The notes: a model not told the origin generated them from the sequence alone. A stretch of 64,000 bases of DNA from Sporolituus thermophilus DSM 23256 (GCF_900102435.1 NZ_FNBU01000009.1:43705-107704); one strand, 5' to 3'. Positions 8,841 to 19,400 are shown, numbered from the stretch's first letter. Numbers and translations are program-made.

Positions 8841-9626
8841 GTGTGGAAAAAGTGGTTTAGCAATAAGAGCGACGTTGACCAGAACCAGAGTTATCTGCAA
8901 AATTCGCTTGATCCCAATTCAATCCCTGCACATATTGCGATTATTATGGATGGTAACGGACGTTGGGCTCAGAAACGTGGATTGCCACGAACTTTGGGCC
9001 ATCACGCGGGAGCGGAGACACTACGTAATATTGTAAAGACGGCAGCCGAACTCGGCGTCAAGGTATTGACGGCTTATGCTTTTTCCACCGAAAACTGGAA
9101 ACGACCAGCCGAAGAGGTCGATGTCCTCATGCGGCTGTTATCAGACTATCTTGATAGTGAAATTGATGAGCTGGATAGTAATAATGTCCAAATTCGTTTT
9201 ATTGGCAAAACGGACGAATTGGCACCTAGTTTATACCATAAAATAATGCAGGCTCAACAACGAACCAGCAAAAACACCGGTCTTATCTTAAACCTAGCCG
9301 TTAATTACGGCGGTCGGGCCGAACTCACGCGGGCAATGCAATTAATCGCCCGAAAAGTTGCCGCAGGCGCCATAGCTCCCGACAATATTTCCGAGCAGAC
9401 CATTCAAGATCACCTCTATACGGCTGATTTACCTGACCCGGATCTGTTAATACGTCCTAGCGGCGATTTGCGTCTGAGTAATTTTCTGTTGTGGCAATCA
9501 GCCTATACGGAATTCTGGTTTACTAACACCAATTGGCCTGATTTTACTCCTGCCCATTTAATCCAGGCTATCACTGACTATCAACGGCGCGACCGACGCT
9601 TTGGCGGACTGAAAACATCAAAGTAG
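8841..9626 (+). CDS. uppS: Undecaprenyl diphosphate synthase
   Basis: A cis-prenyltransferase that makes C55-PP, the lipid carrier for peptidoglycan and other wall polymers. The catalytic aspartate is in IIMDGNGRWA (Asp37), followed by the substrate motifs GHHAGAETLR and YAFSTENWKRP. The late DLLIRPSGDLRLSNFLLWQ is the family signature. The first 25 residues are a variable polar extension. GTG 8841 follows GGAGG at 8829-8833. It heads the uppS-cdsA-dxr-rseP-ispG-proS run. Confidence 0.97.
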   Translation: MWKKWFSNKSDVDQNQSYLQNSLDPNSIPAHIAIIMDGNGRWAQKRGLPRTLGHHAGAETLRNIVKTAAELGVKVLTAYAFSTENWKRPAEEVDVLMRLLSDYLDSEIDELDSNNVQIRFIGKTDELAPSLYHKIMQAQQRTSKNTGLILNLAVNYGGRAELTRAMQLIARKVAAGAIAPDNISEQTIQDHLYTADLPDPDLLIRPSGDLRLSNFLLWQSAYTEFWFTNTNWPDFTPAHLIQAITDYQRRDRRFGGLKTSK

Positions 9627-9635
9627 GTGTTTGAA

Positions 9636-10463
9636 TTGCTTGGCAAACGTATTTTAACAGCCTTAATCGGCATATTAGCGGCCATTTATCTCATAAATTC
9701 AGGCGGGTGGTTGTTTATCGGGGCGGTTGCACTTTTAGCGGTTATCGCTTGGCATGAGTATTTCGCCATGTTAGGCTGCCGGCAAATAAATGTCCACTAT
9801 GGGCTGGGAGTTACCGGAATATTGCTGCTAATGGCCTGCACTGCCTTGGGCAATCCCCAGGAAACGATAATTATTATGTTTTTGCTTCTTGTTCTTTGTT
9901 TGGCTAAAGCGGTTACCAGTTCTAGCAGCTTTACTATTGCGGATGCATCCTTTACTTTTTTCGGCATTGCCTATGTGGGCCTGACGTTTTCCCATATTAT
10001 TTTACTCCGTTTTGCCGACAACTTTACTTCATATAATGTAGGAAACGTGACCCTCCCGGCCGGTGCGGTTTACCTGTGGTTAGCTTTCGTCGGAACATGG
10101 GCAAATGATACTTTTGCTTATTTTGTTGGTACTAAGTTCGGCCAAAACAAGCTGTGTCCCGCTATTAGTCCCTATAAGACGTGGGAAGGCGCTATAGGCG
10201 GAATAATAGGCAGTTTGCTGGGAACGGCGATTTTGGGGAGTTTGTTTCAAATCCCGTTATTTCACGGATTAATTATTGGTTTATTGGCAGGAATAGCCGC
10301 ACCATTAGGCGACTTAGCTGAATCGGCAATTAAGCGTTATACGGGTGTAAAAGATTCCGGCCGATTGCTCCCCGGACATGGCGGCGTACTGGACCGTTTT
10401 GACAGTATAATGTTTGCAGTTCCAACCGTATATTACTACATATACGCTTTTCTACTGAACTAA
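9636..10463 (+). CDS. cdsA: Phosphatidate cytidylyltransferase (CDP-diglyceride synthase)
   Basis: Integral membrane enzyme that makes CDP-diacylglycerol from phosphatidic acid and CTP for phospholipid synthesis. There are about eight hydrophobic segments. The C-terminal signature S-x-x-KR-x4-KD is complete (AIKRYTGVKDSGRLLPGHGG then LDRFDS). TTG 9636 is favoured because AGGTG lies a few bases upstream; GTG 9627 directly follows the uppS stop and overlaps that site. Confidence 0.95.
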   Translation: MLGKRILTALIGILAAIYLINSGGWLFIGAVALLAVIAWHEYFAMLGCRQINVHYGLGVTGILLLMACTALGNPQETIIIMFLLLVLCLAKAVTSSSSFTIADASFTFFGIAYVGLTFSHIILLRFADNFTSYNVGNVTLPAGAVYLWLAFVGTWANDTFAYFVGTKFGQNKLCPAISPYKTWEGAIGGIIGSLLGTAILGSLFQIPLFHGLIIGLLAGIAAPLGDLAESAIKRYTGVKDSGRLLPGHGGVLDRFDSIMFAVPTVYYYIYAFLLN

Positions 10464-10477
10464 CGGGGTGGTAGGCA

Positions 10478-11632
10478 TTGAAAAATATTGCTATTTTGGG
10501 AAGTACAGGATCGATAGGGACACAGGCACTGGAGGTAATTGCTGGTCGCCCCGATGAATTTCAGCTTGTTGCCCTTGCTGCGCACAAAAATGATGAACTT
10601 TTGGCTCGGCAAATTGAACGTTTTAACCCTGACCTGGCGGTTTTAGTCGATAAGGAGGCCGCTCGCCGGCTGCAGCAGAGAAATGTAGGCAAGACACGTA
10701 TTCTGGCAGGGGAAGAAGGTTTGCTGGCAGCTGCCACGTATGATCCTGTCCATACAGTGGTGACATCAATGGTAGGGTTTGCAGGCCTCAAACCTACTTT
10801 AGCTGCCATTGCAGCGGGGAAAACAATTGCGCTGGCAAATAAAGAAACATTGGTGGCTGCCGGCGAACTGGTGATGACCGAGGCACGAAGGCGCGGAGTG
10901 ACGATTTTGCCTGTTGACAGTGAACACAGCGCAATTTTTCAGTGTTTGCAGGGGGAACATAAAAAAAATATTAACAAACTTATTCTGACTGCTTCAGGCG
11001 GCCCCTTTCGCGGTTGGACGCGGGAGAGGATGAGTAAAGTGACGGTCAAGGAATGTCTTGCCCATCCTAATTGGTCGATGGGAAAAAAAATTACCGTTGA
11101 TTCGGCGACCTTAATTAACAAAGGACTGGAAGTGATTGAAGCCCGGTGGTTATATGACGTTCCTTACGAGCAGATTGAAGTAGTCATTCACCCGCAAAGT
11201 ATTGTTCACTCGATGGTTGAATTCGTTGACGGCAGTATCATGGCACAAATGGGGCGCCCGGACATGCGGCTGCCAATTCAGTACGCTCTCGCATATCCTG
11301 ACCGTTTGCATAATTCTTTTCCGCGCCTTGATTTTTATAATCTTGGGTCTCTGACTTTTGAAGCACCTGATTTAGCAGCTTTCCCTGGCCTAAAGATCGC
11401 ATATGATGCCGGTCGTGCCGGCGGTACGGTGCCGTGCGTCATGAATGCGGCGAATGAAGTTGCCGTAAATGCCTTTCTGCACGGTCAAATTACCTTTCTC
11501 GACATAACTTCCGTAATTCAAGAAGTACTTAATAATCATGAAAAGATAGATGCACCTGGGCTGTCAGACCTTTGCGCCGCCGACCGGTGGGCCCGCGAGG
11601 AAGCGCGGAACATAATCGCTACTTTTAAGTAA
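10478..11632 (+). CDS. dxr: 1-deoxy-D-xylulose 5-phosphate reductoisomerase
   Basis: Converts DXP to MEP with NADPH, the second step of the non-mevalonate isoprenoid pathway. The NADPH loop is LGSTGSIGTQALEV (residues 6-19), the metal and substrate site is LPVDSEHSAIFQCLQG, and further family segments are LTASGGPFRGW, HPNWSMGKKITVDSATLINK and HPQSIVHSMVEFVDGS. Length (384 aa) is typical. TTG 10478 follows GGGGTGGTAGG. It precedes rseP and, with ispG, supplies precursors for UppS. Confidence 0.97.
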   Translation: MKNIAILGSTGSIGTQALEVIAGRPDEFQLVALAAHKNDELLARQIERFNPDLAVLVDKEAARRLQQRNVGKTRILAGEEGLLAAATYDPVHTVVTSMVGFAGLKPTLAAIAAGKTIALANKETLVAAGELVMTEARRRGVTILPVDSEHSAIFQCLQGEHKKNINKLILTASGGPFRGWTRERMSKVTVKECLAHPNWSMGKKITVDSATLINKGLEVIEARWLYDVPYEQIEVVIHPQSIVHSMVEFVDGSIMAQMGRPDMRLPIQYALAYPDRLHNSFPRLDFYNLGSLTFEAPDLAAFPGLKIAYDAGRAGGTVPCVMNAANEVAVNAFLHGQITFLDITSVIQEVLNNHEKIDAPGLSDLCAADRWAREEARNIIATFK

Positions 11633-11653
11633 AAAGGGGCAGGTGAGTATTAT

Positions 11654-12685
11654 TTGTCCACTACCGTAATCGCCACCGTCTTTGTTTTCGGTCTGCTGAT
11701 TTTCTTTCATGAACTGGGGCATTTCCTTACTGCCAAAATGGTAGGCATGCGCGTCCACGAATTTGCTATCGGTTTTGGACCTAAACTATGGAGTCGTAAA
11801 AAAGGAGAAACGGTTTACTCGATTCGGGTTATTCCGTTAGGCGGATTTAACAAAATAGCCGGGATGGATCCCGACGAAGAACAGGATGAGCGTTCTTTTC
11901 ATGCTAAGCCGATTTGGGCTCGGATGCTGGTAATTGTTGCCGGTTCGGTCATGAATTTCGTCCTGCCGGTTCTCCTGTTTATGTTTGTGTTTATTTTTGC
12001 CGGTATTGATACTCCTTCCGACGAAGCCATCATTGGCAGTGTCTTTCCGGATCGACCGGCGGCCCAGTCCGGGCTGGCACCGGGCGACCGCATTCTGGCG
12101 GTAAATAATCAGGAAGTTTCTTCATGGCGACAATTTGTCAGCCTAGTACAGCCTAACGCTGGCAAAGAGTTGATCATCAAGTTTGAAAGAAATGGACAAA
12201 GCCATCATACCAGAGTGGTACCAGAATATGATGCTAAAGCGAACCGTGGGATCATTGGCGTTGTTCCGCAAATTCGGAACTATCGGCCGGGAGTGGCTGA
12301 ATCTTTAGGCTTGGCCGTAAAGCAAACGTATATGGTAGCAAGCAATATGTTGGCTGGTATTGGGCAGATGATTACCGGTAAAGCTCCTGCTGACGTTGCC
12401 GGTCCGATCGGTGTTGCCCAAATGGCTGGGCAGGTGGCACAACTTGGTGTTACACCGCTACTTCAATTCGCGGCCTTTTTAAGTATCAACTTAGGGCTAA
12501 TTAATCTGTTTCCAGTACCCGTACTGGACGGCGGCCATGTTGTTACCCTTGCCGTCGAGGCCATTCGCGGCAAGCCATTAAACCGCAACAGTCTGCAATT
12601 TATTCAAATGATAGGTTTTACCTTGCTAATGCTGTTGCTGATTGTTGCAACGTTTAAGGATATTAGCCGGCTTCGTCTGTTTTAA
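11654..12685 (+). CDS. rseP: RIP-type zinc metalloprotease RseP/RasP
   Basis: Site-2 intramembrane protease that cleaves anti-sigma factors and leftover signal peptides. The HExxH zinc motif is in the first membrane segment (FFHELGHFLTAK, His19, Glu20, His23). A PDZ domain occupies roughly residues 115-200 (RPAAQSGLAPGDRILAVNN), and the C-terminal NLFPVPVLDGGHV carries the third zinc ligand. Length (343 aa) is usual. TTG 11654 follows CAGGTGAG. It lies in the dxr-ispG operon as in most Firmicutes. Confidence 0.96.
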   Translation: MSTTVIATVFVFGLLIFFHELGHFLTAKMVGMRVHEFAIGFGPKLWSRKKGETVYSIRVIPLGGFNKIAGMDPDEEQDERSFHAKPIWARMLVIVAGSVMNFVLPVLLFMFVFIFAGIDTPSDEAIIGSVFPDRPAAQSGLAPGDRILAVNNQEVSSWRQFVSLVQPNAGKELIIKFERNGQSHHTRVVPEYDAKANRGIIGVVPQIRNYRPGVAESLGLAVKQTYMVASNMLAGIGQMITGKAPADVAGPIGVAQMAGQVAQLGVTPLLQFAAFLSINLGLINLFPVPVLDGGHVVTLAVEAIRGKPLNRNSLQFIQMIGFTLLMLLLIVATFKDISRLRLF

Positions 12686-12719
12686 TAATTTCTAAAAACT
12701 ATGTATGGGATGATAGTTT

Positions 12720-13787
12720 ATGCGGCGAAAAAAGACTTGCCCAATCCGTATCGGCAATGTGATTGTCGGCGGGAATGCTCCCATTTCCGTGCAGTCTATG
12801 ACTAATACTAAAACAGAAAATGTTGACGCAACGGTAGCTCAGATACGGCGCTTAGCCGAGGCCGGCTGTGACATCGTCCGGGTAGCTGTGCCGAACCTGG
12901 CGGCGGCCGAGGCTATTGAGTCTATCAAAAAACATGTTAGTCTCCCCATTGTTGCTGATATTCATTTCGATTATCGTTTGGCCCTTGCCGCTATCGAACG
13001 CGGCGCCGACGCGCTACGATTAAATCCAGGGAATATCCGTGAGCCTGAACATGTTAAGGCTGTGGTAAACCAGGCGAAGAAAAGACGTATTCCGATTCGT
13101 ATTGGGGTTAACGCCGGCTCGCTTGACCCGGCGATACTCGACAAGTATGGAGGACATCCGACTCCCGAGGCGATGGTTGAAAGTGCCTTGCAGCATGTGA
13201 CAATTTTGGAAAACCTAGACTTTTGCGATATAAAAATTTCGCTTAAAGCCAACGACGTCCCAATGACGATTGAAGCCTACCGGTTAATGTCTGATACCGT
13301 CGACTATCCGCTTCACCTCGGAATTACCGAGGCCGGCACGGTCCGGTCTGGGATTATTAAGTCGGCGGTTGGCATAGGCGCCTTGTTGGCCGAAGGAATT
13401 GGCGATACTATTCGGGTCTCACTGACCGGCGACCCGGTAGAAGAAGTCAGGGTAGGCAATGAGATATTGAAAGCACTTGGTTTGCGCAGTTATGGTCCGA
13501 CGTTGGTTTCTTGCCCCACTTGCGGGCGGTGCGATATCGACCTTGAGAAGTTGGCCGTACAGGTTGAGCAGCGGCTAAGCGGCATCCGTAAACCGATTAA
13601 GGTAGCGGTTATGGGCTGCGTTGTCAATGGCCCCGGCGAAGCCCGTGAGGCTGATATTGGTATTGCTGGCGGCAAGGGACAGGGACTGGTATTTCGGAAA
13701 GGTGAAATTGTCAAGAAAGTAGATGAAGATGAACTGATACCGGCGTTATTTGCCGAATTAGACAGGCTTATTAAGGAGGCAGAATAA
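12720..13787 (+). CDS. ispG: 4-hydroxy-3-methylbut-2-enyl-diphosphate synthase
   Basis: [4Fe-4S] enzyme that reduces MEcPP to HMBPP in the non-mevalonate pathway. The N-terminal TIM-barrel half has [14 protein letters not shown] and [12 protein letters not shown]. The iron-sulfur half has the Cys ligands [11 protein letters not shown] (near residues 262-272) and [14 protein letters not shown]. Length (355 aa) fits the bacterial type. It needs reduced ferredoxin or flavodoxin. ATG 12720 has only a weak ribosome binding site. Confidence 0.97.
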   Translation: MRRKKTCPIRIGNVIVGGNAPISVQSMTNTKTENVDATVAQIRRLAEAGCDIVRVAVPNLAAAEAIESIKKHVSLPIVADIHFDYRLALAAIERGADALRLNPGNIREPEHVKAVVNQAKKRRIPIRIGVNAGSLDPAILDKYGGHPTPEAMVESALQHVTILENLDFCDIKISLKANDVPMTIEAYRLMSDTVDYPLHLGITEAGTVRSGIIKSAVGIGALLAEGIGDTIRVSLTGDPVEEVRVGNEILKALGLRSYGPTLVSCPTCGRCDIDLEKLAVQVEQRLSGIRKPIKVAVMGCVVNGPGEAREADIGIAGGKGQGLVFRKGEIVKKVDEDELIPALFAELDRLIKEAE

Positions 13788-13788
13788 A

Positions 13789-15492
13789 ATGCGCGCATCA
13801 AACCTATATGCTCCCACACTGCGGGAAACACCTGCGGAAGCGGAAGTAATCAGCCATCAATTAATGCTGCGAGCAGGGATGATCAGAAAAGCGGCCGGCG
13901 GGATCTATACCTACCTACCTTTAGCCTGGCGGGTATTAAAAAAAATCGAGGACATTATCCGCGAAGAGATGGACGCTAAAGGCGGCCAGGAACTGTTAAT
14001 GCCCATTGTCCAGCCGGCAGAGATATGGAAGGAGACAGGGCGCTGGGACGTTTACGGCGACGAAATGTTCCGACTGAAAGATCGTCACCAACGCGATTTC
14101 TGTCTCGGTCCTACCCACGAAGAAATGATTACCACCCTTGTCCGGGATGAAGTGCGGTCTTACCGGCAATTACCGTTATTGCTTTACCAAATTCAGAACA
14201 AGTACCGCGATGAAATCAGGCCGCGCTTCGGTCTGATGCGGGGGCGTGAATTTATCATGAAAGATTTATATTCCTTTGACCGTGACGAGGAAGGACTTAA
14301 CGAAAGCTATAATAAAATGTATGACGCCTATACCCGGGTGTTTACGCGCTGTGGTCTTACTTTCAGGCCGGTTGAGGCTGATTCGGGAGCTATTGGCGGC
14401 AGTGGGTCCCACGAATTTATGGTCTTGGCCGAGTCGGGTGAAGCGGCAATTGTTTACTGTACAACCTGTGACTATGCGGCTAACGTGGAGAAAGCCGAAC
14501 TAAAGCCTATCCACGCGATGGAAGAAGAGCGGTTAGCGATGGAAATAGTCGAAACTCCCGGCCGCAAAACCATTGGGGATGTTACGGCGTTTTTGGGAAT
14601 TAGCCCCGAAAAAACGGTTAAAACGCTGGCGTATCAGACGGAAAAAGGGCTGGTACTGGCTTTGGTTCGCGGCGATCATGAGGTTAATGAAATTAAACTT
14701 AAAAATGAGCTCAATTGTCTACAGCTCGAATTAGCGTCGGAAGCAGCGGTAATCGGAGCTTTAGGCTGTGAGCCTGGTTTCATCGGGCCGGTTGGCGTAA
14801 AAGATATTACAATTGTGGCCGATGCTACGGTCATGAACTTATTTAACGTTGTTTGCGGTGCCAATAAAGTGGACAAACATTACCGCAACGTCAATCCCGG
14901 CCGGGATTTTACGGCAACTAAAGTAGCAGATATCCGGTTGATTCAAGAGAACGATCCTTGTCCGCGCTGCGGTGCTTCCGTTAAAACAGCGCGGGGGATT
15001 GAAGTCGGACAGGTCTTTAAACTCTATACAAAATACAGCAATGCTTTAGGCGCTACTTATCTGGACGAAAACGGGCAGGAGCGGCCTATTGTCATGGGAT
15101 GCTACGGTATAGGCGTAACCCGGACAATGGCTGCTGCTATCGAGCAAAACCATGATGAAAACGGCATTATTTGGCCGGTGCCTATTGCGCCTTTTCAGGT
15201 TGTAGTCATTCCGGTCAACGCCAAAGAAGAAGCGCAAATGTCGCTGGCAGAAGAAGTATATACTGAGTTGAACAAAGCAGGGGTTGAAGCCATATTAGAT
15301 GATCGCAACGAGCGTCCCGGTGTTAAATTTAAGGATGCTGACCTGATTGGCTATCCCTTGCGAGTTACTATTGGACCAAAAGCACTGAGCGAAGGCCGTG
15401 TAGAAGTCAAAGTGCGCCGTACCGGCGAAATTATTTATTTCGACAAAGCAAATTATGTTAGTGAGGTTCAGGCGCTTCTTGCACGATTATAG
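13789..15492 (+). CDS. proS: Prolyl-tRNA synthetase (bacterial type with editing insertion)
   Basis: Class II aminoacyl-tRNA synthetase, 567 residues. The start [19 protein letters not shown] is typical; motif 2 region is [20 protein letters not shown] then [17 protein letters not shown]. The INS editing domain occupies about residues 225-400, and the anticodon-binding C-terminus includes [11 protein letters not shown] and [23 protein letters not shown] 13789 lies one base after the ispG stop, with AAGGAGGC in the ispG 3' end, so translation is coupled. Confidence 0.97.
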   Translation: MRASNLYAPTLRETPAEAEVISHQLMLRAGMIRKAAGGIYTYLPLAWRVLKKIEDIIREEMDAKGGQELLMPIVQPAEIWKETGRWDVYGDEMFRLKDRHQRDFCLGPTHEEMITTLVRDEVRSYRQLPLLLYQIQNKYRDEIRPRFGLMRGREFIMKDLYSFDRDEEGLNESYNKMYDAYTRVFTRCGLTFRPVEADSGAIGGSGSHEFMVLAESGEAAIVYCTTCDYAANVEKAELKPIHAMEEERLAMEIVETPGRKTIGDVTAFLGISPEKTVKTLAYQTEKGLVLALVRGDHEVNEIKLKNELNCLQLELASEAAVIGALGCEPGFIGPVGVKDITIVADATVMNLFNVVCGANKVDKHYRNVNPGRDFTATKVADIRLIQENDPCPRCGASVKTARGIEVGQVFKLYTKYSNALGATYLDENGQERPIVMGCYGIGVTRTMAAAIEQNHDENGIIWPVPIAPFQVVVIPVNAKEEAQMSLAEEVYTELNKAGVEAILDDRNERPGVKFKDADLIGYPLRVTIGPKALSEGRVEVKVRRTGEIIYFDKANYVSEVQALLARL

Positions 15493-15500
15493 TCATGACC

Positions 15501-15531
15501 AAAACGCGTGATAGTATCTATCACGCGTTTT
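15501..15531. terminator. Terminator after proS
   Basis: A 14-bp perfect stem, AAAACGCGTGATAG 15501-15514 and CTATCACGCGTTTT 15518-15531, with a TAT loop. The T-run is the end of the stem, so it should work for the + strand and possibly both. It separates proS from polC. Confidence 0.8.
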
Positions 15532-15615
15532 AATTTACTCTGCCTCTTAGTCATTGGCCACTAGCCTACGTTCACGTGTTAGGATTTTCGGGCAGTTTGC
15601 CGATTTTTAAAGGTG

Positions 15616-15644
15616 TTCTTTCCATAGCGAGATTGTGCTAAAAT
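15616..15644 (+). promoter_or_regulatory. Putative extended -10 promoter for polC
   Basis: TTCTTT (15616-15621), 17 bases, TAAAAT (15639-15644) preceded by TGC, giving an extended -10. The -35 is weak. It lies 34 bases before the polC start, after the proS terminator. Confidence 0.5.
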
Positions 15645-15677
15645 AGGTTATGAGTGCCATAGTGGGAGAGGTAATTC

Positions 15678-18600
15678 ATGCACAATTATTGTATCATACC
15701 CGACCGTGATTGCCGGGAATTTTGGAAATTTGTCGACAACCTGGCAATCGCGAGCAAATATAAGGATATTCTACAACGAAGCATTATAACCCGGGTTGAG
15801 GTGAATACCGCCGAAGGTACATGGGATTTATTTATTAATCTTGCTCAACCATTACCTTCTAAGGTCTTTGAGGTGGCAGCTCAATATTTATCGGCGTCAT
15901 GCGGATTAACGAGAGTGACCTTTCATCAGGCGGTGCGTGATCTCGATGAAGTTCTTACTAACGAATGGCCAAAGTTAGTCGCCCAGGTGTCTCAGGGTAA
16001 CCAGGCCATTGCCGTGCTGCTTGGTCACGCTAATTACCGTATTGATGGGGATACGCTTACCATTGAAGTTGAAGGCGAGTTATCGGCTGAGATGCTGATC
16101 AGCAAGAAAATAGATGAAAGTATCAGGGACTATATTCTTCATGAAGTTGGCCAGCATTGCCAAGTAAAGTTTCTTTCCTCCCAGCCGACGGCCGAGATCA
16201 TTTCTAATGAAGATCTGATAACGCCTGAATACCTGGAAGCGCTTACAGAATGTCAAGATCCACGGGAGAAGCAGGATAACAATCCTGTTATTTTCGGTCG
16301 AAATATTAAAGACGATCCGGTGCCAATCAGTAGTGTTCAGGATGAAGCGCGTAACATTGTTATTGAAGGAGAAATTATCAGCTTTGAGACGCGTGACCTC
16401 CGTTCCGGTCGTACGCTGCTCACCTTTGATCTGGCCGATACCACAGATGGCATAAGCGGCAAGGTATTTTTTGAGGATGCCGAAGAAGCCGGCAAGGTAA
16501 CTAAAATTCTCAGTGAGGGCATGTGGGTCAAGGTAAAGGGGACCGTTCAGTTTGACAAGTTTGGTAATGAATTGATGATGTTTGCAGATAGTATGTGCCG
16601 AACTCATAAACAGGAGCGCATGGATACGGCCGTCATCCCGCGGGTGGAACTTCATGCCCATACGCGGATGAGTAATATGGATGCCGTTGTCTCTGCAAAA
16701 CAACTTATCAAGACAGCGGCAAAATGGAAGCATCCGGCGATTGCCATTACGGACCATGGCGTAGTTCAGGCTTTCCCTGAGGCCTATGAGGAAGCCGCGA
16801 AGGCCGGTATAAAGGTAATTTACGGAATGGAAGGCTACCTCTTTGACGATGATATAACGCAAGCCCGTCATATAATTATTTTGGCCAAGAATGCAATAGG
16901 ACTGCGAAATTTGTACCGCCTTGTCTCATTGTCTCACTTAAAATTTCTGTACCGGACACCCCGCATTCCTCGCACGGCACTGGAAGAACACCGTGAAGGC
17001 CTCATCTTAGGTTCAGCCTGCGAAGCCGGTGAACTTATTCAAGCCATTCTAGCAGGTGCTTCAGAGGAAAACCTTCTAAAAATTGCTTCATTTTATGATT
17101 ATTTGGAGATTCAACCGATCGGCAACAACGCTTTTCTGGTGCGAGAAGGCAAGGTAGCCGATGACGAAGGGTTACGGCAATTAAATTTACGCGTTTGCGA
17201 AATAGGAGAAAAACTTAATAAACCCGTTGTCGCTACCTGTGACGTTCATTTTCTAAACCCGGAAGATGAGGTTTATCGTCGGATTTTAATGGCTGGGCAA
17301 GGGTTTGCCGATGCCGACCAGCAGCCGCCCCTTTACTTCCGTACTACTGACGAGATGTTAAACGAGTTTGCTTATCTGGGGGCGGATAAGGCATACGAGG
17401 TAGTAGTCGAAAACTCCAGGCGCATAAGCGAGTTGATTGAACAGTTTAAACCTATTCCGGATGAGCTTTATGCGCCCAAAATTCCCGGAGCGGAGGAACA
17501 AATCCGGTCAATGGCCTACCAACGAGCAATCGAGCTGTACGGTGATCCGTTGCCCGAGATTGTTGCTTCTCGACTAAAATATGAGTTGGATTCAATTATT
17601 AACAACGGTTTTGCCGTCTTGTATCTTATCGCTCACAAGCTGGTCAAAAAATCTTTGGATGACGGTTATCTTGTCGGATCGCGCGGTTCGGTCGGTTCTT
17701 CTTTCGTCGCTACCATGACAGGTATTACCGAGGTTAATCCCTTGGCTCCCCATTGGCGTTGCCCGGCATGTAAGCATTCCGAATTTATTACCGATGGCAG
17801 TTATGGTAGCGGTTTTGATTTACCTGATAAACATTGTCCTCAATGCCAAACACTAATGAAAAAAGACGGGCATGATATTCCTTTTGCTGTTTTCATGGGC
17901 TTTCACGGTGACAAAGTGCCGGATATCGATCTGAACTTTTCCGGGGAATACCAACCGATTGCGCATAAGTATACAGAGGAACTCTTTGGGCGGGACAATG
18001 TATTTCGGGCTGGTACCATTGCAACTATCGCCGATAAAACGGCTTTCGGTTTTGTTAAAAATTATTTTGCTGATAAAGGATATGCCGCTCGTAATGCTTA
18101 TATTAATAAGCTTGTTAGCGGCTGCACGGGCGTGAAGCGTACGACCGGACAGCATCCCGGCGGCATAATGGTAGTTCCCCGCGATATGGACGTGCATCAT
18201 TTTACTCCCATCCAATATCCGGCTGATGACAAAAACTCTTCAACAATTACTACCCATTTCGACTATCATTCCATCAGTAGCCGTCTCGTAAAACTGGATA
18301 TTCTGGGGCATGACGATCCGACTGTTATTAAAATGTTGGAGGATCTTACCGGTATTGATGCTAAACAAATACCTTTCGACGATGCAAAGACTATGAGTCT
18401 TTTCTCGTCAACGGAAGCGTTGGGATTGACGCCCGAGCAGTTGGGTACCACTGTGGGCACCTTCGGTATCCCAGAGTTCGGCACAAAATTTGTCCGGCAG
18501 ATGCTAGAAGATACGAAACCCAAGACATTCAGCGAGTTGGTCCGGATTAGCGGTTTTTCTCATGGTACGGATGTCTGGCTGAATAACGCTCAGGATTTAA

Positions 18601-19343
18601 TAAAAAAGGGCATTGCCAAACTTTCTGAAGCCATTTCTGCCCGGGACGATATTATGGTTTACTTGATTCAGAAAGGTTTAGAACCTCAAATCGCTTTTAA
18701 AATCATGGAAGGCGTCCGTAAAGGAAAAGGAGTAAAGCCGGAAGATGTAGAGTATATGCGCTCAAAAGGCGTGCCAGAGTGGTATATTGAGTCGTGCCAG
18801 AAAATCAAATACATGTTTCCCAAAGCCCACGCGGTAGCGTATGTAATGATGGCATTCCGCATTGCCTATTGTAAAGTTCATTACCCGTTGGCTTTTTACG
18901 CTTCCTATTTCACTGTACGGGCTACTGACTTTGACGCCGACCTGATAATCCAGGGCGAGGCCGCCTTGCGTTCCAAAATCAATGAGTTTGAACAGAAAGG
19001 CAATAATCTTACGGCAAAAGAAAAAAGCCAATTAACCATAATGGAAATGGCTTTGGAGATGTACTTGCGCGGTTATATCTTTCACCCTGTTAATATATAC
19101 CGTTCAGATGCAGCAAAGTTTTTAATCGTTGACAATGGGTTGTTGCCGCCAATAGGTTCGCTGCAGGGAGTTGGTGATACGGCTGCCCGCAATATTGTCC
19201 AGGCTCGCGAGGAACGACCTTTTTCTTCGGTTGAAGACTTACGCACTCGCGCACGGGTCTCAAAGACGGTCATCGACACTTTGAAAGATCACGGTTGCCT
19301 TGCCGATCTTCCTGAAACTGACCAGATTATGCTTTTTGCCTAA
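15678..19343 (+). CDS. polC: DNA polymerase III PolC, apparently lacking the 3'-5' exonuclease domain
   Basis: Replicative polymerase of the Gram-positive type, 1221 residues. Order: N-terminal domain, OB fold (about 225-310, GEIISFETRDLRSGRTLLTF), PHP domain, zinc-binding region (WRCPACKHSEF ... KHCPQCQ), polymerase core (KVPDIDLNFSGEYQ, KRTTGQHPGGIMVVP, LDILGHDDPTV) and C-terminal DNA-binding part. Family members are usually about 1430 residues because a DnaQ-like exonuclease is inserted in the PHP domain. Here the sequence runs from GMEGYLFDDD (Glu385) straight to ARHIIILAKN (His398) with no exonuclease motif such as DxETTG. All PHP metal ligands are present: His326, His328, Asp335, His360, Glu385, His398, Cys448, Asp522, His524. 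ATG 15678 follows GGGAGAGG. Confidence 0.95.
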   Translation: MHNYCIIPDRDCREFWKFVDNLAIASKYKDILQRSIITRVEVNTAEGTWDLFINLAQPLPSKVFEVAAQYLSASCGLTRVTFHQAVRDLDEVLTNEWPKLVAQVSQGNQAIAVLLGHANYRIDGDTLTIEVEGELSAEMLISKKIDESIRDYILHEVGQHCQVKFLSSQPTAEIISNEDLITPEYLEALTECQDPREKQDNNPVIFGRNIKDDPVPISSVQDEARNIVIEGEIISFETRDLRSGRTLLTFDLADTTDGISGKVFFEDAEEAGKVTKILSEGMWVKVKGTVQFDKFGNELMMFADSMCRTHKQERMDTAVIPRVELHAHTRMSNMDAVVSAKQLIKTAAKWKHPAIAITDHGVVQAFPEAYEEAAKAGIKVIYGMEGYLFDDDITQARHIIILAKNAIGLRNLYRLVSLSHLKFLYRTPRIPRTALEEHREGLILGSACEAGELIQAILAGASEENLLKIASFYDYLEIQPIGNNAFLVREGKVADDEGLRQLNLRVCEIGEKLNKPVVATCDVHFLNPEDEVYRRILMAGQGFADADQQPPLYFRTTDEMLNEFAYLGADKAYEVVVENSRRISELIEQFKPIPDELYAPKIPGAEEQIRSMAYQRAIELYGDPLPEIVASRLKYELDSIINNGFAVLYLIAHKLVKKSLDDGYLVGSRGSVGSSFVATMTGITEVNPLAPHWRCPACKHSEFITDGSYGSGFDLPDKHCPQCQTLMKKDGHDIPFAVFMGFHGDKVPDIDLNFSGEYQPIAHKYTEELFGRDNVFRAGTIATIADKTAFGFVKNYFADKGYAARNAYINKLVSGCTGVKRTTGQHPGGIMVVPRDMDVHHFTPIQYPADDKNSSTITTHFDYHSISSRLVKLDILGHDDPTVIKMLEDLTGIDAKQIPFDDAKTMSLFSSTEALGLTPEQLGTTVGTFGIPEFGTKFVRQMLEDTKPKTFSELVRISGFSHGTDVWLNNAQDLIKKGIAKLSEAISARDDIMVYLIQKGLEPQIAFKIMEGVRKGKGVKPEDVEYMRSKGVPEWYIESCQKIKYMFPKAHAVAYVMMAFRIAYCKVHYPLAFYASYFTVRATDFDADLIIQGEAALRSKINEFEQKGNNLTAKEKSQLTIMEMALEMYLRGYIFHPVNIYRSDAAKFLIVDNGLLPPIGSLQGVGDTAARNIVQAREERPFSSVEDLRTRARVSKTVIDTLKDHGCLADLPETDQIMLFA

Positions 19344-19400
19344 TGTTGGGGTTAGTGCAAATGTATTTATTGTGAATTTTAGATAGTCAAAAAAGAAGAG

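Noticed and set aside
16080..16871. 263-codon open frame on the minus strand inside polC
   Set aside because: Lies antisense to conserved PolC OB and PHP sequence; no ribosome binding site or family resemblance. A shadow ORF.
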